From: CALGLS01 sp047626155
Lineage (GTDB): Bacteria > Bacteroidota > Bacteroidia > Chitinophagales > Saprospiraceae
DNA: 26,324 nucleotides
Direction of reading: 5' to 3'
Assembly: GCA_047626155.1 (NCBI GenBank)
Contig: JBLHRR010000069.1
Span: forward strand, 1-26,324
This document shows, in pieces, positions 22,058 through 26,324 of the stretch (the first letter of the stretch is position 1; every line of letters starts with the position of its first letter). The notes below the pieces were generated by a model. The model made no database searches. It was not told the origin of the DNA and was given only the letters and a program-made list of their open reading frames with translations. The position numbers and the translations under genes are program-made.

Positions 22058-22723
22058 ATGAACCAATATGAATTAACAGGAGGGGCAAGAATTGGTATGG
22101 CCAATGCTACCTTTCCCTTCGCTAAATTAAGGGTGAGTCAAAAGAAACTTGAATTAAAGGTTTCACTACTTGGCAACCTAGTCTTCTCTCCAAAAGATAT
22201 AATTTCAATTGAGCCACATTACCAAATGCCAATAATTGGGAGGGGATTGAGAATAAATCATAGGGTTCCAAACTATAAAAAGAAGGTGATTTTCTGGACG
22301 TTTAAGAGTCCTGATGATGTTCTTATGGAAATAAGAAAAACGGGCTTCTTAGAGAGTGTTGCATCAGGTTATTCAATAGAAGACCCAGCAATTCTAGCAA
22401 AACAAAATCAAGGAGGATTTCCAATGAAAAAGGCATTTACGATTGGAGCTGTTGTCGTTTGGAATTTACTTTTCGCAATTGATTTTATTGGCTTCTCTAA
22501 TAATTCAAATAACAATTTTCCAATTGGGAATGGGATAAAGACTGCAATAGGTTTGCTATTGGGGGCAGCGATATTAACATTGGTTTCGAAAGCCTTCCGG
22601 ACATTAATTTTAAAAGAAGGGAGGGAGCTTGATGATGTAAAAGGAGTTCTTTATTTGATAATCGTGATTTGCTGCTTTTTTATGTTGGTTATTAGTACGG
22701 TGCCGGGGAGGGGACTTTTTTAG
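22058..22723 (+). CDS. Hypothetical membrane protein with N-terminal beta domain
   Basis: 221 aa. Residues about 1-110 look like a small all-beta cytoplasmic domain (GMANATFPFAKLRVSQKKLE, then SPKDIISIEPHYQMPIIGRG), which resembles the PH-like domains of some bacterial membrane proteins, though I do not assign it firmly. Three membrane segments follow (about 126-146, 160-178 and 197-214), with SNNSNNN in the first loop. It begins 17 bases after the DUF58 stop in the same direction, so it may be read through from the MoxR operon, but its AT-rich codon use is unlike MoxR-DUF58 and like the following two genes. No function is proposed. Confidence 0.65.
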   Translation: MNQYELTGGARIGMANATFPFAKLRVSQKKLELKVSLLGNLVFSPKDIISIEPHYQMPIIGRGLRINHRVPNYKKKVIFWTFKSPDDVLMEIRKTGFLESVASGYSIEDPAILAKQNQGGFPMKKAFTIGAVVVWNLLFAIDFIGFSNNSNNNFPIGNGIKTAIGLLLGAAILTLVSKAFRTLILKEGRELDDVKGVLYLIIVICCFFMLVISTVPGRGLF

Positions 22724-22843
22724 AAAGCCAGCTGTCATATGGTATCGAAATGCTAAGCTATGCGATGAGATCGTCTTTGAAAAACAATACATTAGATAAA
22801 GTGTGGAATGTATGAGGCGATTTCCCAATCAAAAAAACAAAGC

Positions 22844-23461
22844 ATGAAAAAACGACATTTCACAATAGTAATAACAAAAAGCATAACAATTATTCTACTG
22901 ATTGTATCCTCTTTTACGATGCAGTCGCAAAGTATATCCCTTTCTACAAAGGCATTTTTTAATAAAACAAGCTTCATTAGGAGCAGCGGAAGTGAAGAGG
23001 AATTTAATACTTTTTCTAATTATGGAGCTTCGATTAAATTCAAAGCTAAACAAATAATAGGTTTTGAAACGGGTATTCGATACGAAAGAAAGCGTAACGA
23101 TAGATTAGAAGCGAACTATTTGATCTTTCCTTTCAGAGTGTTATTTTTTTTCAGTTCTGAGGAACTCGGATTAGATATCGGAGCGGGTATTTTTTCTGGA
23201 AAATCACTTTCGGATAGATATGGTAGTGACATTGGAAGAATCTTGTCAGCAAATTTACACTACCAATTCAACTCAAGAATTTCTTTTTTCATTGAGGCGG
23301 AGCATCTTCGAGGCTGGAATCGTCCCTATCAGTATAATGGTAGTCCTGGCAATGCACCGGGAGGTGGTGCCTATGAAAGCAGGATTAGTTCTTTTACGAC
23401 TGGGCTAGGGATTACTTATCGATTAGTAGGCAGGGATTACTTACCGATTAGTGGACTTTAA
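22844..23461 (+). CDS. Outer-membrane beta-barrel protein (porin-like)
   Basis: 205 aa from the ATG at 22844. I prefer it to the upstream ATG at 22808 because it starts right before a normal signal peptide (MKKRHFTIVITKSITIILLI, then SSFTMQSQS). The mature part is made of alternating hydrophobic/polar strands with Gly and aromatic girdle residues (GFETGIRYERK, LGLDIGAGIFSGK, LSANLHYQF, FTTGLGITYRL), as in eight-stranded barrels of about 200 aa. A glycine-rich loop (NGSPGNAPGGGAYES) would face outward. The last strand is followed by a short tail (VGRDYLPISGL) instead of ending in an aromatic residue. Ligand and role are unknown. Six bases separate it from the next gene, suggesting co-transcription. 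Confidence 0.7.
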   Translation: MKKRHFTIVITKSITIILLIVSSFTMQSQSISLSTKAFFNKTSFIRSSGSEEEFNTFSNYGASIKFKAKQIIGFETGIRYERKRNDRLEANYLIFPFRVLFFFSSEELGLDIGAGIFSGKSLSDRYGSDIGRILSANLHYQFNSRISFFIEAEHLRGWNRPYQYNGSPGNAPGGGAYESRISSFTTGLGITYRLVGRDYLPISGL

Positions 23462-23467
23462 TAAGGA

Positions 23468-23998
23468 ATGAAAAAATCGTTATTTATATTATTGCTATTA
23501 TCATATCTCAATTGTTATTCACAACGTGATGGGTTGAAGTATAGGAATAAGATCAGTTATAAAATTGAGCTTATTGAAAAAGAATTTAATGACTTGATAG
23601 AAATTAAAAGATACCCTGATTGTAATTCTATCAGCAAGTGTTTATTCTATTTTTATGGTCGAATGGAAGAGGACACTGAATTAATATTAAAAAGCAGATT
23701 AAGGGAGTTGGCAAAAAGATATATTGATAATAACCAAACGCTAATTTTAACCTATGGAACGAATGGAGATGGCGGATTAGGTGTTGAAAAGTTAGATAAA
23801 AAGACAAAGAAGTATAGATGTGTTTTCGTTTCTGTAAATAATTCTTGTCAGATTAATAAATTACCTGAAGCGATTCAAATATTCAACGAAGTATCATTTA
23901 AGCATTTGGATTCGAAGTATGGAGCTATATGGAGGGAAGACATTAATACGGTGCTAAGGAGGAAATGGGGGAAGGGGTTGTTGCAATTATTGAAATAA
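23468..23998 (+). CDS. Secreted protein of unknown function
   Basis: 176 aa. It opens with a clear signal peptide (MKKSLFILLLLSYLNCYSQR, cleavage near residue 19). The mature part is helical at the start (KIELIEKEFNDLIEIK) with a CNSISKC pair of cysteines, then LILTYGTNGDGGLGVEKLDK and VFVSVNNSCQINKLPEA, which look like strands with a Gly-rich turn. The end is basic (LRRKWGKGLLQLLK). No family is recognised. It lies 6 bases after the beta-barrel gene and 24 before the hydrolase, all on the plus strand, so it may share a transcript with the barrel protein. Confidence 0.6.
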   Translation: MKKSLFILLLLSYLNCYSQRDGLKYRNKISYKIELIEKEFNDLIEIKRYPDCNSISKCLFYFYGRMEEDTELILKSRLRELAKRYIDNNQTLILTYGTNGDGGLGVEKLDKKTKKYRCVFVSVNNSCQINKLPEAIQIFNEVSFKHLDSKYGAIWREDINTVLRRKWGKGLLQLLK

Positions 23999-24022
23999 AA
24001 AAAATATTCAAAACTCAAAACC

Positions 24023-25378
24023 ATGATAAAACAACTCATCCTCCTACTTCTCCTAACTTCAACAACAACGCTACTAAAAGCCCAGGTTGATCCACTTATA
24101 ACAATAGAACTACAAAGCATCCTCAACAACAGCGTCTCCAACGCAGGAAACAACGGCGTCTCCGCCCATCTAATAATGCCGAACGGAGAAACCTGGAACG
24201 GAACAGCCGGCTTCGGAAAAGACGACCTACCGATCACCCCCACAACCGTATTCCATGGCGCCAGTACAACGAAACTAAACATCGCCACACTGATTCTGCT
24301 TCTGGCAGAAGAAAACCTGATCGACCTTGACGAGTCATGGACGACCTACATATCTCTTGATGCAGAATTCAATCCTTCGATTACCGTTCGTCATTTATTA
24401 AATCATACCTCTGGGATCGCCGATTACCTTGAAACGGCCAGCAGCGGAAATGACATCACTTCAGATTTCAATAACTTCTTCACCCCCCAATACATCCTTG
24501 AAAATATTGTTAGTGATGTACCGCTCTTCTTACCAGGCACGGGTTTTCGCTATTCGAATAGCAACTACGCACTTGCCGCCTTAATCGCGGAAACCGTTAC
24601 CGGAAATCCCGTTCATACAGAATTGAGAAACCGAATATGGAACCCGCTAGGAATGACGCATACTTACTTCGGCGCTTACGAAAACTATACAGAATCAAGC
24701 GCTGGTGTTTGGTGGAATTTTGGCAATGGCCTCACGGACTATAATGATATGGCTACGACCTCCATGCTCAGTTATGCTTATGGGGCCGGTAATATTGTCA
24801 CTTGCCCAACCGACCTTGCGCTGTTCCTGTCGGCGGTGATCAATGGCCAACTGCTGAGCACGGAATCCTTGGACGAAATGATGGATTTTGGTTTCAATAG
24901 TTTTAGTAGTTGGACCGCTGGCTATGGTTTGGGGCTTCACCATTCGGCGGGGCAACCAGATGATGTGGTCCTTGGGCATGATGGTTATTATACCAATCTT
25001 ACTTCCATGTTTCACAGCAGGGATGATGGCTTCACTTTGGTTACAATGACAAATACCCAGACGGAGTGGTTTGGTCTTTTTAATCCGATGTATGATGAGT
25101 TATCTGATTATTTTTTGTCTACAGATGTGAATGAGTTTGATAAGGATGTTGAATTAATGGTTTATCCGAATCCGACGGAAGGTCAGTTTGATATTGTAAG
25201 CGCACGAGTCATTGATGAGGTTGAAGTAAAAGATATGTTAGGGAAGGTAATTTATCGAGCTGAGGTAAATGCTAAAAAGGTTTCGGTGGCGATGGATGTG
25301 GAGGGTTTGTATTTTTTGGTGCTTAGGTTTGGGGAGCGAAGGGTGGTGAGGACCTTGTTGGTTGAGAATAAAAATTGA
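24023..25378 (+). CDS. Serine hydrolase, beta-lactamase/class C-like, with T9SS sorting domain
   Basis: 451 aa. The signal peptide (MIKQLILLLLLTSTTTLLKA) is followed by a class C beta-lactamase-like domain, about 28-365. Catalytic elements are STTK (Ser81, Lys84), YSN (Tyr177, Asn179) and HDG (319-321, standing in for the KTG triad), and VRHLLNHTSGI at 122-132 is the usual family segment. This pattern belongs to the D-aminopeptidase / D-Ala carboxypeptidase / esterase group, so antibiotic resistance should not be assumed. The C-terminal about 80 residues (from about 373, with VYPNPTEGQFD, EVKDMLGKVIY and GLYFLVLRF) form a type A T9SS sorting domain, so the protein is exported through the outer membrane and attached or released at the surface. 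Codon use is C-rich at the start and G-rich at the end. Confidence 0.92.
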   Translation: MIKQLILLLLLTSTTTLLKAQVDPLITIELQSILNNSVSNAGNNGVSAHLIMPNGETWNGTAGFGKDDLPITPTTVFHGASTTKLNIATLILLLAEENLIDLDESWTTYISLDAEFNPSITVRHLLNHTSGIADYLETASSGNDITSDFNNFFTPQYILENIVSDVPLFLPGTGFRYSNSNYALAALIAETVTGNPVHTELRNRIWNPLGMTHTYFGAYENYTESSAGVWWNFGNGLTDYNDMATTSMLSYAYGAGNIVTCPTDLALFLSAVINGQLLSTESLDEMMDFGFNSFSSWTAGYGLGLHHSAGQPDDVVLGHDGYYTNLTSMFHSRDDGFTLVTMTNTQTEWFGLFNPMYDELSDYFLSTDVNEFDKDVELMVYPNPTEGQFDIVSARVIDEVEVKDMLGKVIYRAEVNAKKVSVAMDVEGLYFLVLRFGERRVVRTLLVENKN

Positions 25379-25404
25379 AGAAATAAAAACTAAAAGCAAC
25401 TCCA

Positions 25405-26324
25405 ATGAAAAAAGCAATCCTCTTTACCCTATTCCTTTTTCCAATAATAACCTACGCCCAAAATTGGGATTTAATTACTGCCGAAAATAAATATTATTTT
25501 AAATCGGGTAATGTCAATTATATCTCAAACACCATTTTCGCAGACTCCTTTTCTATTGTTGGAAACGATACTATTTTTCAATTAAATAGAATTGTAAAAG
25601 ATTGTTTTGAATGCGATCCTATGAATCCGCATAAGTTTAAATTGGCCAATCAAGGGCAGTTTTTACAAAAAGAAATAACGAAGTATGCGGATGGAACCTA
25701 TCGGCTTTATGGAGCTTCCGAGTATTTTATCAATCCTCATTTTACTGCTGGGCAGTCTTGGTTATTTGATACCGTTCAGAATATTGTGGCAACTATTGAC
25801 ACGGCTTATGAGGAAGAAGTATTTGGTTTGTTAGATTCTGTTAAAATAATTTTAGTTGGAAATGATAGTATAAAGATTTCTAAAAACAATGGAATAATAA
25901 CATTTGGTATAGGATCTAGCGACTATGCTTTGAGTGGCATTTCGGGGCAAACTACAGTAGGAGAGTTGCCATTTCAAAAAGAAGATTTTTTTAATTTTAA
26001 TGTTGGAGATGTGTTTCAATACTGGACTAGTAATTGGGGCTCTTACTCCTGGTTGAAGGGAGTTTCTAAGATTACGATTGTAGCTAAAACAGAAACCGAT
26101 TCGTCTTTTATCTATAATGCCCAAGTAGTTAGAAGCGATACCATTATTTACCAGCAATATGAGCCAACTGAATATATTTATGGCAGTAGCTTTGCGGAAA
26201 TAAGACATCGTAAATTCATAGGTGGTCAAGACTCGGAGAGAGACTTCCTCACCACTTCTTACAATAATCAACTGGTGCCGGAAGTATGGCCGGAAAATAC
26301 GTATCGCATAGTAAAAATAAATGA
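25405..26324 (+). CDS. Secreted protein of unknown function, 3' end beyond the window
   Basis: Open from the ATG at 25405 through the window edge (306 codons seen, no stop). It starts with a signal peptide (MKKAILFTLFLFPIITYAQN, cleavage near residue 18-19). The mature part is rich in aromatic and Asn/Asp residues, with a Cys pair (KDCFECDP, residues about 70-77), SEYFINPHFTAGQSWLFDTV, and later GVSKITIVAKTETDSSFIY, suggesting beta-sheet. Proteins of this general look in the lineage often end in a T9SS sorting domain, which would lie past the window, but this cannot be seen here. The start is 26 bases after the hydrolase stop on the same strand; co-transcription is plausible. No family recognised. 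Confidence 0.75.
   Translation, partial: MKKAILFTLFLFPIITYAQNWDLITAENKYYFKSGNVNYISNTIFADSFSIVGNDTIFQLNRIVKDCFECDPMNPHKFKLANQGQFLQKEITKYADGTYRLYGASEYFINPHFTAGQSWLFDTVQNIVATIDTAYEEEVFGLLDSVKIILVGNDSIKISKNNGIITFGIGSSDYALSGISGQTTVGELPFQKEDFFNFNVGDVFQYWTSNWGSYSWLKGVSKITIVAKTETDSSFIYNAQVVRSDTIIYQQYEPTEYIYGSSFAEIRHRKFIGGQDSERDFLTTSYNNQLVPEVWPENTYRIVKIN

Noticed and set aside
24023..25378. Antibiotic-resistance beta-lactamase
   Set aside because: The fold and Ser/Lys/Tyr residues fit, but HDG replaces the KTG triad and a T9SS tail is present, which fits surface peptidase or esterase relatives.

Overview
The window reads as chromosomal DNA of a Bacteroidota bacterium, most likely from the Saprospiria or a related marine or sludge lineage. 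This is inferred from a type A T9SS C-terminal sorting domain, CarboxypepD_reg-type and outer-membrane beta-barrel secreted proteins, a DUF4350-MoxR-DUF58 block, the lack of Shine-Dalgarno-like leaders, and AT-rich intergenic DNA full of palindromic repeats. No rRNA, tRNA, CRISPR array, insertion sequence or integrase was found.

Layout. 1-1574 (minus): an export operon with a periplasmic adaptor followed by the start of a TolC-like outer-membrane channel. 2023-4061 (plus): a hotdog thioesterase, the decayed remnant of a second thioesterase copy directly behind it, and a secreted CarboxypepD_reg protein. 4199-12254 (plus): a thioester-containing alpha-2-macroglobulin lipoprotein (1821 aa) followed by penicillin-binding protein 1C. 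This pairing is known from proteobacteria and is thought to couple envelope defence to peptidoglycan repair. Two tandem hairpin units with compensatory base changes lie between the two genes. 12369-14384 (minus): a DUF1272 zinc-binding protein and a DUF819 membrane protein. 14705-15178 (plus): guanine deaminase. Large inverted repeats stand in front of both DUF819 and guaD.

15521-22040 is a DUF4350 / MoxR ATPase / DUF58 block, normally contiguous in Bacteroidota as I recall. Here about 2.8 kb of AT-rich accessory DNA separates DUF4350 from MoxR. It carries an autoinhibited-type Fic protein with repeated putative operator sites upstream, a small secreted protein, and two genes that can be read through only by correcting small indels (a 7-bp duplication and three homopolymer changes). 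22058-23998 holds three AT-rich genes without clear family (membrane, beta-barrel, secreted). 24023 to the end holds a serine beta-lactamase-fold hydrolase with a T9SS tail and the first 306 codons of another secreted protein.

The points I find most worth following are the interrupted MoxR block with its Fic cargo and decaying genes, the structure-conserved hairpin repeat before pbpC, the large palindromes abutting start codons, and a strong within-gene swing from C-rich 5' ends to G-rich 3' ends in many housekeeping-like genes on both strands. I did not see an unmistakable new defence or biosynthetic system.
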